Source of the DNA: Mycolicibacterium porcinum | GTDB taxonomy: Bacteria > Actinomycetota > Actinomycetes > Mycobacteriales > Mycobacteriaceae | Length of the DNA: 64,000 bases | Direction: 5' to 3' | Assembly: GCA_002086835.1 (NCBI GenBank) | Contig: MVIG01000008.1 | Location: forward strand, 124,001-188,000 | In this document: positions 9,264-17,669 of the stretch, piece after piece | Layout of the letters: each line of letters starts with the position of its first letter | How positions within the stretch are numbered: position 1 is the stretch's first letter | Translations under genes and position numbers: made by a program | Notes under the pieces: model-generated | Seen by the model: the letters and a program-made list of their open reading frames with translations, nothing else | What the model was told of the DNA's origin: nothing | The model's database searches: none

Positions 9264-9950
9264 GTGACCACAACCTCGAAACCCCTTCGCATGTTCGGTG
9301 TTGCCACCGCGGTGGTAACCGGCGTCATCGTCACGGCGGCGCCGGCGACAGCCCACGTCCGGGTGGACGAAGGGCAGCGGCCGCCGCGGGGCGGTTATGG
9401 AATCGTCCGGCTGATCGTGCCGACCGAATCCGAGCAGGCGGCCACGGTCGGCGTGACCGTGACCCTGCCCGACGACGTCGCGCTGACCTCAGCCCGAACC
9501 CTGCCGATACCCGGGTGGACGGCGAGTGTGGAGACCGAGCCAACTGCCGACGGCCAACGGGTGTCCCGGATCACCTGGCGCGCGATCGACAAGGCCGGAG
9601 GGCTCAAACCCACGGAGTACGGCGAGTTCGCGTTCTCCGCGGGGCCATGGCCCGAAAACGCCGACACCGTGTCGCTGCTGTCCGATCAGTCCTACAGCGA
9701 CGGTTCGGTGGTGTCGTGGAATGAGATCGCGGTCGACAACAACAGCGAGCCCGAGCATCCGGCACCGGTCGTTACCTTGGGAGCGGCCGAAGCGGGTCAT
9801 GCGCATGACGGCCACGGCGCACCGACGCCGGTAGCAGCCGAATCGTCGGGAGGCGAGTCGTGGCTGTGGCGCGCGACCTCGGTCGTCGCGCTGGTGCTCG
9901 CACTCGGGAGTTCTGCCGCCCTGGCAGTCACGCTACGGCGCAGGCCCTAG
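9264..9950 (+). CDS. YcnI-like (DUF1775) copper-associated protein
   Basis: 228 residues with a cleavable signal peptide ending at ATAHVRV, which leaves a His at or near the mature N-terminus, as in YcnI-family Cu(II)-binding domains. A beta-rich DUF1775 domain follows, then a linker holding the His-rich segment HAHDGHG and one C-terminal membrane helix. The GTG start is 6 bp after the luciferase-like gene. It is followed at once by a CopC-CopD fusion, the usual partner of YcnI. A role in copper handling outside the membrane is likely. Its presence inside a monooxygenase cluster is unusual. Confidence 0.82.
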   Translation: MTTTSKPLRMFGVATAVVTGVIVTAAPATAHVRVDEGQRPPRGGYGIVRLIVPTESEQAATVGVTVTLPDDVALTSARTLPIPGWTASVETEPTADGQRVSRITWRAIDKAGGLKPTEYGEFAFSAGPWPENADTVSLLSDQSYSDGSVVSWNEIAVDNNSEPEHPAPVVTLGAAEAGHAHDGHGAPTPVAAESSGGESWLWRATSVVALVLALGSSAALAVTLRRRP

Positions 9951-9954
9951 GGGT

Positions 9955-11484
9955 GTGGCGCGGACACGTGTCGCGCTGTGGGGGCTCATGATGATCGCCT
10001 CTACAGCCACCGGTCTGCTGTGGACGGCGGCCCCGGCCGCCGCCCACGCCACCGTCGTGTCCAGCGTGCCGGCCGACGGCACCCGCCTGGAGACCTCCCC
10101 GGCCGGGCTCACCTTCGATCTCAGCGAGCCCGTCACGCTGGTCGACGGGTCGGCCCAGTTGATCGATGTCGACGGCACCAGGTACCCGCTGGCGAGTCAG
10201 CACCTGGAGGCCGGACGGCAACGGATTGTGTTGCCGCTGAGCGAGAAGCTGCCCGACGGCGCTTACCTGGCGACCGCCCGGGTGGTCTCCGCAGATACCC
10301 ATGTCGTGTCGCTCTCGATACGTTTCACCGTCGGCTCGGTCACCGAGCCGGGACAGTGGTCGCAGGTCGACGGCGCGTCGGCAGTGGGCCGGGCAGTGCT
10401 TCTCCCGCTCAAGATCGTGGTGTACCTGGGCACCATCGGATCGGCAGGCCTGTTGTTGGCTGCCCGCTGGGCGTGGCCGGGCATCCAAGCCACACACCGG
10501 TTCCGGATCGTCTACCGGATCGGGGCGGCCCTGCTGATACTGGGCCTGCTCGGCAGGCTCGCAGTCCTGGCCGTCGAGCAGGCTGGGTCCGTCGCCGACA
10601 CCTCGTGGCAGGCTGCGACCGCGATCGCAGGCACGCCGTTCGGGATCGCCCTGCTGGTCGCCGGGGTCCTCAGCCTGGTCGCGCCGCTCCGTCCGGCGGT
10701 CCTCGGGCTCCCGCAGGCCGCAACCGCGATTGCCGCGGTCACGTTGGGAGGGCACGGCGGCTCGTCCGTCTGGTCGTTCCTGGTCACCTCCGTCCACATC
10801 TACGCGGTCGCCGTATGGTTGGGCGGCCTGACGCTGATCGCCTTGGTGCACAGGTCCGTGCCGCAGCGCTGGCACCGGATCGCTGTCGCGCACGTGGGAT
10901 TGGCCGCCGGTGCGGGCGTGGCCCTGGCGGTGCTGCAGATCCGTCCGCTCGCCGCGTTGACCACCACGTCCTATGGAGTCACTCTCCTGGTGAAGGTCAG
11001 CCTGGTGACGGCCGCGGTCGCCGTCGGGTACCTCGTCAACCGCGCTGCGCGCACGCATATGCCGGGCCGGGTCGTGCTCGTCGAGACCGTGCTGGCCGTG
11101 TTGATCGTCGGCGTGACATCGTCGCTGTCGTCACTGACGCCGGCACGCGCCAGCTACACCACCAACGTCGCCGTTCGACTGGATTTCGGCGGTCCCGACG
11201 TGCTCGACGTCGATATCGACACGGTCCGCCGCGGCCGCCAGGTGGTCACGGTCCGCGATCCTGGCAGCTCGCCCGGTGCCGAGGTGAGTCTCGAATTGTC
11301 CTCAGCCCAGGCCAATGTCGCTCGGCTGCCGGTGGAGCTTTCGCACGACCGGGCCGTTGACGACACGGTGACGTGGCGTAGTACCGGACTCATCGTGCCC
11401 GCGCCGGGGCGATGGAAGGCCACCATCAGGTTCGACAACGGCAGTGGACCGAAGTTGGCGTCGTTCTTCTACCAGGTGCTGTAG
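9955..11484 (+). CDS. CopC-CopD fusion copper transport protein
   Basis: 509 residues. A signal peptide ends at AAAHATVVSS, which exposes the CopC-type N-terminal His. The CopC beta-domain runs to about residue 125 and includes SADTHVVSLS. About eight membrane helices with the CopD domain follow, then an extracytoplasmic C-terminal beta-domain. This resembles YcnJ-type copper importers. The GTG start lies 4 bp after the YcnI-like gene. Copper uptake for a periplasmic or membrane enzyme is the likely role; no copper enzyme is seen nearby. Confidence 0.85.
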   Translation: MARTRVALWGLMMIASTATGLLWTAAPAAAHATVVSSVPADGTRLETSPAGLTFDLSEPVTLVDGSAQLIDVDGTRYPLASQHLEAGRQRIVLPLSEKLPDGAYLATARVVSADTHVVSLSIRFTVGSVTEPGQWSQVDGASAVGRAVLLPLKIVVYLGTIGSAGLLLAARWAWPGIQATHRFRIVYRIGAALLILGLLGRLAVLAVEQAGSVADTSWQAATAIAGTPFGIALLVAGVLSLVAPLRPAVLGLPQAATAIAAVTLGGHGGSSVWSFLVTSVHIYAVAVWLGGLTLIALVHRSVPQRWHRIAVAHVGLAAGAGVALAVLQIRPLAALTTTSYGVTLLVKVSLVTAAVAVGYLVNRAARTHMPGRVVLVETVLAVLIVGVTSSLSSLTPARASYTTNVAVRLDFGGPDVLDVDIDTVRRGRQVVTVRDPGSSPGAEVSLELSSAQANVARLPVELSHDRAVDDTVTWRSTGLIVPAPGRWKATIRFDNGSGPKLASFFYQVL

Positions 11485-11492
11485 GAGGTTCA

Positions 11493-12410
11493 ATGAGATT
11501 GGTACGCAGAGTTCTCACTGCGGTTTCAGCCTTGGCCATCACGGCGGCGATGGCAGGTTGCACCGACGCCGTGCCGGTCACGTACTCCGAGCAGGCTTCA
11601 GGCGATGTCCTGCGTATCCAGGTGGGCGGCGAAGGCTACCGCGATGTGCTGGAGCATGTAGCCAGGAACCATCTGGCCGGCGACCTGAAACTGGAATTGG
11701 TCGACGCCGCCCCCGACGCCAATACTCAGGTGGCAGAGGGCAAGTCCGACCTGGCGTTCTACCAGACCCAGCCCGCGTTCCTGGGCAATCAGCAGGCCGA
11801 CGACCACAGCACCCTGAGCATCGCCGCCAAAGTCGACGTGGCCCCATACGCCTTGTACTCATCGAAGTGGAAGGACCTCAAGCCCACCGAGGACTGGATC
11901 AACACGAACCTGGTGGCGGACAAGATCACCGGCACGAGTCTGCCGCACGGTGCCGAGGTGGCCGTACCGGAGACCAAGGCCGGCTTCGCGCGCAGCCTGT
12001 ACCTGTTACAGACCGTCGACCTGGTGCGGCTCGACCGCCCGTTCGGCGGGCTGTCGGTGGCCGATCTTTCGGTATCGGATGCCAATGTGCTCGAATCGCA
12101 ACGACATCTGGCCATCCGCGGGATCGACTTCGCCGAATACGCCAAAGACATCTATCACAACTACGACGCGGTGGTCCTGGACCCGACCACCGCATCGGCC
12201 ATCGGACTCGTCCCCGCCACGGACGCATTGGCCATCGAACCCGGACCCGGCAATCCGTACTCCCGCGTCCTCGTGGCGCCGGCCAGGCTGGCGGGTGATG
12301 CGCGGGTGACCGCACTCGCACATGCCCTGGAGGGCAAGGAGATTGCGCAGTACCTGACCACCACCTACCGGGGGAAGTTCATCTCGGCACAGGTGCCCTT
12401 CGAACCGTGA
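11493..12410 (+). CDS. NlpA/MetQ-family substrate-binding lipoprotein (orphan)
   Basis: 305 residues with a lipoprotein signal AAMAGC (Cys about residue 23). GEGYRDVLEHVARNHL, the DLAFYQTQPAFL segment and the VDVAPYALYSSKWKDL segment match NlpA/MetQ-type methionine-binding lipoproteins (MetQ normally pairs with MetN and MetI). No MetN or MetI gene lies beside it. The ATG at 11493 follows GGAGG. It sits between the copper genes and a DszC-like gene, so it may feed methionine or another sulfur compound to one of the cluster's permeases, or act alone. Confidence 0.8.
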   Translation: MRLVRRVLTAVSALAITAAMAGCTDAVPVTYSEQASGDVLRIQVGGEGYRDVLEHVARNHLAGDLKLELVDAAPDANTQVAEGKSDLAFYQTQPAFLGNQQADDHSTLSIAAKVDVAPYALYSSKWKDLKPTEDWINTNLVADKITGTSLPHGAEVAVPETKAGFARSLYLLQTVDLVRLDRPFGGLSVADLSVSDANVLESQRHLAIRGIDFAEYAKDIYHNYDAVVLDPTTASAIGLVPATDALAIEPGPGNPYSRVLVAPARLAGDARVTALAHALEGKEIAQYLTTTYRGKFISAQVPFEP

Positions 12411-12441
12411 TACCTACCCGAACCGAACGAGGAGATCACCC

Positions 12442-13653
12442 ATGACGATCACCGCACCCGAATACGCCAACCCCGTGACCATCGGCTCCACCGACCTCGA
12501 CGCGCTGCTCGCCTATATCGACGCCGGCGTCGTCGATCGTGACGACGCCGACCGCCACCCGTTCGAGGAGTTCGAGGTGATCCGGTCCGCCCGCCTCGGC
12601 GCACTGCGGCTCCCGGTCACCGAGAATGGCGGCGGCGCGACGCTGACGGAGCTGTTCCGAACGGTCATCGCACTTGGCGAGGTCGACCCCAACATCGCGC
12701 ACAGCGTCCGCAATCATTTCAACTTCACCGAAAGCCTGTTGCGCCGGCTCGACAATGCTGACCGCCGGTGGCTCGAAGAGGTCAAGGCGGGCAGACTGTT
12801 CGGGACGTCGACCACCGAGTTGAGCGACAAGCAGGCAGGCAGGCGCAACCGGGAGTTCGAGACCACGATCACCGACGGTCCCGACGGTCTGCGCTTGACG
12901 GGTACCAAGTTCTACAGCACCGGCAACCTGTACGCCGACTATCTCGTCGTGAGTGCGACCGGTCCCGACGGTGATCCCGTCCGTGTCGTGGTGCCGGCCG
13001 ACAGCCCAGGAGTGCACGTCGCGCGGGACTGGGACGGAATCGGTCAGCGCTTCACGGGGAGTGGGACAACCAGCTACGACAATGTCGCCGTCCGACGGGA
13101 GAACCTCCTGAGCCGCGGAACCCTCTACGGCGAGCTGCCCTACTCGGCGACGTTCCCGCAGCTGTACCTCACCGCGGTGATCGCGGGGATCCTGCGCCGC
13201 GTGACCCGGGATGCGGCGGCACTCGTGCAGGGCAAGCAGCGCACGTTCTATCACGCCGCCTCCGAGCGCCCGGCCGACGATCCGATCCTGCAACAATCAG
13301 TGGGACTGTTGTCCAGCCAGGCTTTCGCGGCCGAAGCGTCAGTGATATCGGCCGCCGACGCGCTCTCGGCTGCCTATGCCGCACACGGCACCTCCCATGA
13401 GTCCGACCTGTCCCTGCGGGCGGCACTGTCCGCCGCCAAGGCCAAGGTTGTCGTCGACGAGCTCGCCTTGCGCGCCGCCGGTGACCTGTTCGATGTCGGC
13501 GGCGGCACTGCGGCACGGCGCAGTGCGCACCTGGACCGGCATTGGCGCAACATCCGCACATTGGCCGCGCACAACCCGAGGACCTACAAGGCCAGGGCCA
13601 TCGGCGCACACGAAGTGACCGGAGCTCCGCTTCCGAACGGAGCGTTCTTCTGA
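12442..13653 (+). CDS. DszC/SfnC-like acyl-CoA dehydrogenase-fold monooxygenase
   Basis: 403 residues of the acyl-CoA dehydrogenase fold. FYSTGNLYADYLVV near residue 155 and DGIGQRFTGSGTT near 195 are flavin/substrate strand elements. The C-terminal HLDRHWRNIRTLAAHNP segment is typical of the DszC/SfnC branch, whose members are FMNH2-dependent monooxygenases rather than dehydrogenases (DszC oxidises dibenzothiophene sulfur; SfnC relatives act in dimethyl sulfone use). A close paralogue is on the minus strand at 20859 and a distant one at 33372. The ATG at 12442 follows GAGGAGA. Substrate is unknown. Confidence 0.82.
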   Translation: MTITAPEYANPVTIGSTDLDALLAYIDAGVVDRDDADRHPFEEFEVIRSARLGALRLPVTENGGGATLTELFRTVIALGEVDPNIAHSVRNHFNFTESLLRRLDNADRRWLEEVKAGRLFGTSTTELSDKQAGRRNREFETTITDGPDGLRLTGTKFYSTGNLYADYLVVSATGPDGDPVRVVVPADSPGVHVARDWDGIGQRFTGSGTTSYDNVAVRRENLLSRGTLYGELPYSATFPQLYLTAVIAGILRRVTRDAAALVQGKQRTFYHAASERPADDPILQQSVGLLSSQAFAAEASVISAADALSAAYAAHGTSHESDLSLRAALSAAKAKVVVDELALRAAGDLFDVGGGTAARRSAHLDRHWRNIRTLAAHNPRTYKARAIGAHEVTGAPLPNGAFF

Positions 13654-13726
13654 ATACCCGCGAACCGCACCCCGGGCTCAACGCTCCGGGGCTGGGCACC
13701 TGCAAAACAACACGAGGAGAATGCAC

Positions 13727-14524
13727 GTGGATCTACAGCTGACGGGAAAACGCGCGATCATCACCGGTGGCAGCAAGGGCATCGGGCTGGCCATCGCCCA
13801 CGCGCTGGCGGCCGAAGGTGTTGACGTGGTGCTCGCCGCCCGCACCCAGGACACGCTGGAGAAGGCCGCCGCCGAAGTCGCCGAAAGCAGCGGCAGGCGG
13901 GCGATCCCGGTGGTCACCGACACCGGCGATGACGAATCGGTCAGGGCACTGGTGGCCCGCACGGTCGAGGAGCTCGGCGGCGTCGACATCCTGGTCAACA
14001 ACGCCTCGAATCAGGCTGTGGGGTCCGGCTTTCCCGACCTGGCCGGTACCAGTGACGAAGATTTCTGGGCCGATGTCAACATCAAGGTGGTCGGCTACCT
14101 GCGTACCGCACGGGCTGTCGCACCGCATCTGGTCACTCAGGGATGGGGCCGGATCATCAACATCAGCGGCCTCGGCTACCGCCAGACGCATTCGATCGTG
14201 CGCAGTATCCGCAACGTCAGTGTGGCCGCGCTGACAAAGAATCTCGCCGACGAACTCGGACCGCACGGGATCAATGTCACCGTGGTACATCCCGGCCAGA
14301 CCCGCACCGAGACAAAGACGCCGCAATACCAGGCCGCCGCAAGCGCCGCGGGACTCGACGTCGCCGAGTACGAGAAGCAGATCGCCAACAACGCGATCGG
14401 CCGGGTCGTCGAGGCCGCCGAGGTGGCGGACGTGGTCGCATTCCTGGCCTCACCGCGCAGCGTCAGCATTACCGGCGACGCTGTCGCCGCCGGCGGCGGA
14501 CTGCTGGGGACGGTCAATTACTAA
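13727..14524 (+). CDS. Atypical short-chain dehydrogenase lacking the YxxxK pair
   Basis: 265 residues with the SDR cofactor motif TGGSKGIG (13-20) and NNAS (about 91-94). The canonical Tyr and Lys are missing: where YxxxK should stand, before AALTKNLADELG, the protein reads RSIRN (about 159-163). Ser147 is near the expected serine position. It therefore cannot use standard SDR chemistry and may be a hydratase-like, isomerase-like or binding-only member. The GTG at 13727 has better spacing from CACGAGGAGA than the ATG two codons upstream at 13721. It is co-oriented with, and about 70 bp after, the DszC-like gene. Confidence 0.78.
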   Translation: MDLQLTGKRAIITGGSKGIGLAIAHALAAEGVDVVLAARTQDTLEKAAAEVAESSGRRAIPVVTDTGDDESVRALVARTVEELGGVDILVNNASNQAVGSGFPDLAGTSDEDFWADVNIKVVGYLRTARAVAPHLVTQGWGRIINISGLGYRQTHSIVRSIRNVSVAALTKNLADELGPHGINVTVVHPGQTRTETKTPQYQAAASAAGLDVAEYEKQIANNAIGRVVEAAEVADVVAFLASPRSVSITGDAVAAGGGLLGTVNY

Positions 14525-14624
14525 CTCCACTCACGCTGAATTAATCGGTGGTCGGCAATTGGCGGGAAGTCTAGCGTCGCAATCGAATCGGTCGAATTCT
14601 CGATCCGTGGAGAAGGTGGGAAAA

Positions 14625-15743
14625 GTGATCTCCAGCCGTGTGCGGCATTTCCGGAAATCGTCGATTGCGCTCGGGCTGGCAGCGCTGCTCACGCCGGTGT
14701 TGCTGGCGGGCTGTAGCGGGAAGAACGACGACGGCGTCGTCACGTTCCGTTTCGCCAATTCGCCGACCGCCCTGTCGCTGGTGCGCATCGCCGACGAGTT
14801 GGGGTACTGGGACAACGCCGGAGTTCGGCCCGAGTACGTCGGACCCGCCACCGCCGTGCCTGCCGTGCAGTTGCTCGATCAAGGGGCCATCGATATCGCA
14901 ACCGGCATGTTCAACAACGACATCGACGGGAAGGTCAAGGGTTTCAAATTCACCGCCATCGCGTCGAGCATGCTCGATTTGCCCAACGAACCACACATGG
15001 CCTATTTCACCAAGGCCGGTTCCGATATCACCAAGACCAATCTGAAAGCGATCGAGGGTAAGACGATTGGCCTTTCGGACTTCAACAGTTGCACCGATCT
15101 GGTGATCAAGAGCTATCTGAAGAAAAACGGCGTGGACCTGAACCGGGTCAATTTCCTTCAACTCAAGCCAGAGCTCATCGCGCCGGCCATTGAACGCGGC
15201 GAAGTCGATCTCGGCGTGTTCCATCCCCCACTCGTGGGTGTGCTGCTCAGCCAGCGCGACAAGTTCACCCAGGCCTTCACGTCCTATGACGAATGGGGCC
15301 CGCTCGGTGGCCAGGCGCCGTTTGTCGCGAGCAACGCCTGGCTTCAGAAGCATCCGAAGGCGGCGCGGGAGTTCGTCGGCATCATCGCCAAGACCGCGAA
15401 CTGGGCAAACGCGCACCCCCGGGAATCCGCCGAGATCGCGGGCAAAACCACGGGCTATCCGGTCGAGCAGACGACCAACTGGCACTATGCGCCAAATGCA
15501 CTGCTGGACAAGGCAAGTCTGCGGCTGTGGTGGGATCTGGTGAAGAACGTGGGCAATCCCCTACCGGGCTCGGATGACCTCAAGCCCGAAGACATCGCCA
15601 CCAACGCGTTCAATCCGTTTGCGAGCTCCGCCGATCTGCTGGAGTCCCAGGATCACAACACCACGATCCTCGACCGGGAACAGAACAACGGCATCTTCAA
15701 GACACATCTGGTCGACATCTCCGGCCTCGAAGACCAGAAGTGA
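14625..15743 (+). CDS. SsuA/TauA-like substrate-binding lipoprotein, second module
   Basis: 372 residues with lipobox LLAGC after a hydrophobic signal. ADELGYWDNAGVRPEYVG and EGKTIGLSDFNSCTDLVIKS match the paralogue at 5336 block by block, including the C-terminal PEDIATNAFNPFA. Four in-frame GTG codons (14607, 14616, 14625, 14640) compete as start; 14625 gives a compact signal peptide and I prefer it weakly. It heads the second SBP-ATPase-permease-LLM module. Confidence 0.83.
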   Translation: MISSRVRHFRKSSIALGLAALLTPVLLAGCSGKNDDGVVTFRFANSPTALSLVRIADELGYWDNAGVRPEYVGPATAVPAVQLLDQGAIDIATGMFNNDIDGKVKGFKFTAIASSMLDLPNEPHMAYFTKAGSDITKTNLKAIEGKTIGLSDFNSCTDLVIKSYLKKNGVDLNRVNFLQLKPELIAPAIERGEVDLGVFHPPLVGVLLSQRDKFTQAFTSYDEWGPLGGQAPFVASNAWLQKHPKAAREFVGIIAKTANWANAHPRESAEIAGKTTGYPVEQTTNWHYAPNALLDKASLRLWWDLVKNVGNPLPGSDDLKPEDIATNAFNPFASSADLLESQDHNTTILDREQNNGIFKTHLVDISGLEDQK

Positions 15744-15768
15744 CCCGCCTGCATGAAAGTCGACTGAC

Positions 15769-16629
15769 ATGACCCAACACGTGCTCACCGAACCGGCTAC
15801 GCGCACGGACGCCGACGCGGACGGCCCCGCCTGGAAGATCGAGGCGAGCCGAATCACCAAGCGCTACCCCAAACCTCGATCCCGATCGGCGCAGGGTGCG
15901 ACCACGGTGCTGTCGGGATTCGATCTCAAGATCAAGGCCGGCGAGTTCGTTTCGCTGCTCGGCCCGAGCGGTTGTGGCAAATCCACGTTCCTCAATATCC
16001 TTGCAGGCCTGGACACCTACGACAGGGGCGCCGTATCGATCGACGGCGAGCCCGTCGACGGCGTGAGCAAGAACGTCGGGGTCGTGTTCCAAGGTTACGG
16101 ACTGTTCCCGTGGCTGACCGCACAGAAGAACGTCGAGGCCGGCCTCAAGATCCGCGGAGTGCCCAAAGCACAGCGACGCGAACGCGCAGCCGCGGTTCTG
16201 CAGACAGTGGGACTCGAGGCCGCCGCGAGCCGGCTCCCCCATCAACTCTCCGGTGGTATGCGGCAGCGGGTCGCGATCGCGCGGGTACTCGCATACGAGC
16301 CCGAGATCCTCGTGTTCGATGAGCCGTTCGCGGCCTTGGACGCTCAGACCCGTGAGTTTCTGCAGGGCGAGCTGCTCCGGATCTGGGAAGCCGGCGAGAC
16401 GAAGAAGACGATCCTGTTCGTCACCCACTCGATCGACGAGGCCATTTTCCTGTCGGACCGGATCGCGGTCATGACCCAGGCGCCCGGGACGGTCAAGGCG
16501 CTCGTCGACGTCGATCTGCCGCACCCCCGGGACAGCGACGTCCGAAGCTCGGAGGACTTCGTCCACATCCGGGCACAGGTGGCGCGAGTTCTTCAAGAGG
16601 AGGTCCGAATTGGCCATCACGCTCGATGA
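15769..16629 (+). CDS. SsuB/TauB-like ABC transporter ATPase, second module
   Basis: 286 residues: Walker A LLGPSGCGKST, Q-loop VVFQGYGLFPWL, signature LSGGMRQR, Walker B ILVFDEPFAALD, switch FVTHSIDEA. Closely similar in sequence and in gene order to the ATPase at 6447, which indicates duplication of the module followed by divergence. The ATG lies 25 bp after the binding-protein stop. Its last 20 bp overlap the permease start. Confidence 0.93.
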   Translation: MTQHVLTEPATRTDADADGPAWKIEASRITKRYPKPRSRSAQGATTVLSGFDLKIKAGEFVSLLGPSGCGKSTFLNILAGLDTYDRGAVSIDGEPVDGVSKNVGVVFQGYGLFPWLTAQKNVEAGLKIRGVPKAQRRERAAAVLQTVGLEAAASRLPHQLSGGMRQRVAIARVLAYEPEILVFDEPFAALDAQTREFLQGELLRIWEAGETKKTILFVTHSIDEAIFLSDRIAVMTQAPGTVKALVDVDLPHPRDSDVRSSEDFVHIRAQVARVLQEEVRIGHHAR

Positions 16630-17449
16630 GCCCACCGACGTCGAGGACCGCGACGACGACCTCGACACACCCGGTCCGTGGCTCGCCAAGTACGGCAGGT
16701 TCCTCGGCGGAGCGATCGGGCTGGCCGGTTTCCTGGTCGTGTGGTGGCTGGTCGTGGCGACCGGCTACGTCAGCGACATGTACCTGGCGACACCACAGGA
16801 CACCTTCAGGGCGTTTGTCGACGGACTGCTGGACGGCACGTTGAGCTCGGAGATCTGGCCCAGCGTGCAGCGCGCCCTGATCGGCTTTCTGATCGCACTC
16901 GCGGCCGGGATCTCACTCGGAATCGTCGTGGGATCGTTCACCGTCTTTCAGACCCTGGCCGAGCCGGTCCTGGTGTTCTTCCGGAATCTCTCGCTGCTGG
17001 CCCTGCTACCGGTGTTCGTCGTGTTCTTGGGCATCGGTGAGGAGTCCAAGATCGCGATCGTCGTCTGGACGTGCTTCTGGCCGATCTTCGTCAACGCGGT
17101 CGGCGCGGTAGGCGGTGTGGAACGCCAACTGCTGAACTCGGCCCGCGCGCTGGGTGCGGGCCGCTGGTACACCTTCGTTCATGTCATCCTGCCTGCGGCG
17201 ATCCCGGCGATCTTCCCGGGGATCCGGCTGGCCTCGGCCAACGCGTTCACCGCGCTCGTCGCCGCGGAACTGGTCGGCGGGGCACAAGGTATCGGCATCT
17301 ACATCAACAACGCCGCCCTGCGTTACCAGACCCCGCAGATGTACGCCGGAATCCTCGCCCTCGGCCTGATCGGTGTGCTCGTCAACGCGGTGATGACCGG
17401 CATCGAATGGCGGGTCACCCGCTGGCAGCGAGGCCTGACCAACAGGTGA
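16610..17449 (+). CDS. SsuC/TauC-like ABC transporter permease, second module
   Basis: 279 residues with six predicted membrane segments and the SARALGAGRWYTFVHVILPA loop characteristic of BPD permeases. The start is a TTG at 16610 placed 5-6 bp after AAGAGGAGGT; no ATG or GTG in frame fits as well. It overlaps the ATPase gene by 20 bp, a close parallel to the 11-bp overlap in the first module. Confidence 0.88.
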   Translation: MAITLDEPTDVEDRDDDLDTPGPWLAKYGRFLGGAIGLAGFLVVWWLVVATGYVSDMYLATPQDTFRAFVDGLLDGTLSSEIWPSVQRALIGFLIALAAGISLGIVVGSFTVFQTLAEPVLVFFRNLSLLALLPVFVVFLGIGEESKIAIVVWTCFWPIFVNAVGAVGGVERQLLNSARALGAGRWYTFVHVILPAAIPAIFPGIRLASANAFTALVAAELVGGAQGIGIYINNAALRYQTPQMYAGILALGLIGVLVNAVMTGIEWRVTRWQRGLTNR

Positions 17450-17669
17450 CCCGCGCGGTATCAGCGGTTTTCCTCAGCCCGATTCGAACAGGCAACAGCC
17501 GGGCGCGCCCCCATTCCGGCTGGTGACGTCTATGGGATTGACCATTCCTGCGGCCCCCGGGTTCACCGATGCGAACTAAGCCGCCACCGACGAGCGTTGA
17601 ACGACACATGTTCGTGCGATTCGCCGAAGCGGGGTGGCCCCGCGGTGCCGTGATTCCTGGAGATCGACT

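Noticed and set aside
9928..11058. Long open frame (376 codons) on the minus strand
   Set aside because: It lies antisense to the CopC-CopD gene, is full of Arg/Gly/Asp/Pro low-complexity sequence and has no family motif; a typical shadow of a high-GC gene.
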